DNA from: CAYMUR01 sp964393615
GTDB taxonomy: Bacteria; Planctomycetota; Planctomycetia; Pirellulales; Pirellulaceae
Assembly (NCBI GenBank): GCA_964393615.1
Contig: CAYMUR010000026.1
Location: 1-53,763, forward strand
Direction of reading: 5' to 3'
Length of the DNA: 53,763 nucleotides
Below the pieces are notes generated by a model. It did not search any database, had not been told where the DNA came from, and saw only the letters and a list, made by a program, of their open reading frames with translations. Positions 53,050-53,763 of the stretch are shown piece after piece. Each line of letters opens with the position of its first letter. Position 1 is the stretch's first letter. Position numbers and translations under genes: made by a program.

Positions 53050-53687
53050 TTCAAAGCAAAGCAAAAATACACAAAAAGGTGTCACGGCTCCGGCAAGCCA
53101 TCATGATATTCACCGAAACGCCAACCATAACCTTCACTATCGGGATATCGGCTCCCGGAGGAAAGGGGGGGGAAGTTACTGGTTACATGCCGTCGTCCCT
53201 ACGGCATGTTTGCTTTCGCGCATCCTTTCAACATAAAAAGCGATTTAAAACTCAAACCAGAACGACTCTACACTATCTTGTGGTACCTCGATAAAAAGAA
53301 CACAAAATAGAGAAAATAAAGAGAGGCTACTTGTCACGTAGAATTTACGGAGTAAACTAACTCGCGACTTGCTTCTCACAGCCGGTTGATGCGGCTTAAC
53401 ATTACGGAGGAATTGAGACCAGCTGATATGGATATCAATCCGGCGTCGTACCCAGGATGGGTGCCACAGTCCGGCAGATTGTGCTGGTGTGCCCAAAACG
53501 AACTCAAGTGAATTATTCATTTGGGAGTGGTCACCGTCTCTCGTGCTTTACGTACGAAATTCAAAGCTGTCGTTAATCTGCTGCGCTTGCGTTCCTGTCC
53601 CTAGGTCGACGAGTTGGCTGCCTCGTTCCGTGTGTTTAGACGCACCTGCGTCGCATCACACTTTCAACGTGGAAAGGAAGCAATCGT
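53050..53687. other. Intergenic region, about 640 bases
   Basis: Between divergent genes. Contains a perfect 9-bp stem-loop (ACATGCCGT / ACGGCATGT, 53185-53209) and a run of G around 53165. No coding frame with family features was recognised. Promoters for both neighbours should be here. Confidence 0.4.
53185..53209. other. Perfect 9-bp hairpin
   Basis: ACATGCCGT and ACGGCATGT pair around the loop CGTCCCT. There is no T-run after it, so it is more likely a regulatory or protein-binding site, or a relic, than a terminator. Confidence 0.6.
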
Positions 53688-53763
53688 ATGCCGACCCAGA
53701 ACAAACCCCTTATTGGAATCAACACCGACTATCGAGCGGCGAACAAGGATCGTCCGGCGTATT
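53688..53763 (+). CDS. Class I glutamine amidotransferase, peptidase C26 (N-terminus only)
   Basis: The ATG at 53688 follows GGAAAGGAAG. The 25 visible residues begin MPTQNKPLIGINTDYRAANK, the typical start of gamma-glutamyl-GABA hydrolase/PuuD-like class I amidotransferases (KPxIGIxxDYR). The rest lies beyond the window edge, so the catalytic Cys-His-Glu cannot be checked. Confidence 0.7.
   Translation, partial: MPTQNKPLIGINTDYRAANKDRPAY

Noticed and set aside
53411..53515. Short plus-strand frame after GGAGGAA, starting at TTG or ATG
   Set aside because: About 30 codons, ribosome-site spacing is too short for the TTG, and there is no similarity to a known small protein.

Overview
The window looks like a draft scaffold from a planctomycete, most likely of the Pirellulales type. 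The evidence is family content: a PVC-type cytochrome/propeller protein, a DUF1549/DUF1553 (PSD1) plus DUF1501 pair, a DUF1559 prepilin-like protein, exosortase with TIGR03790 and EpsI proteins, a short CsrA, and many lone genes with long spacers. There are no rRNA or tRNA genes that I can see, no insertion sequence and no CRISPR array. One assembly gap of exactly 100 N lies at 40296-40395, directly after a 14-bp tandem repeat.

Region 1 (1-24220) is a cell-surface/exopolysaccharide region. Two secreted-type beta-propeller proteins (one cut by the left edge) lie on the minus strand. They are followed by a Wzy-like polymerase, a GT4 glycosyltransferase and a phosphoglycosyl transferase that primes the repeat unit. 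tadA is a housekeeping intruder. Next come a NodU/CmcH-type carbamoyltransferase, an SxtJ-like membrane protein and a DUF5989 membrane protein. Convergent to these is an export and sorting block (exosortase, Wzz/BY-kinase-like chain-length protein, EpsI, TIGR03790). A Wza-like lipoprotein, a small secreted protein, an acyl-adenylating (ANL) enzyme, a VanZ-family protein, UDP-xylose synthase and a UDP-HexNAc dehydrogenase complete the set. Together they predict a polymer containing N-acetylhexosaminuronic acid and xylose-type sugars, possibly carbamoylated, made by a Wzy/Wza-type pathway coupled to exosortase. A sigma-54-like promoter can be read upstream of the Wzz/kinase gene.

Region 2 (24221-32826) holds a secreted protein of unknown function, two small planctomycete-type proteins flanking a 58-residue CsrA with a strong bidirectional terminator, the tmk-holB pair, a large TolC-like lipoprotein and an RluA-family pseudouridine synthase.

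Region 3 (33045-44975) has a Pro/Thr-rich membrane-anchored protein with an internal duplication. It also has a 1025-residue PVC cytochrome protein divergent from the PSD1 and DUF1501 genes, a YbdK-type carboxylate-amine ligase and a PQQ-like propeller lipoprotein.

Region 4 (45180-53763) has an ArfB-like rescue factor, a DegT-family aminotransferase divergent from a G3E GTPase and a very basic secreted CARDB protein with a good terminator. It ends with a DUF1559 protein, an OleA/FabH-like ketoacyl synthase and the start of a class I glutamine amidotransferase (peptidase C26) gene running off the right edge.

All functional calls rest on reading motifs by eye; no database search was run.
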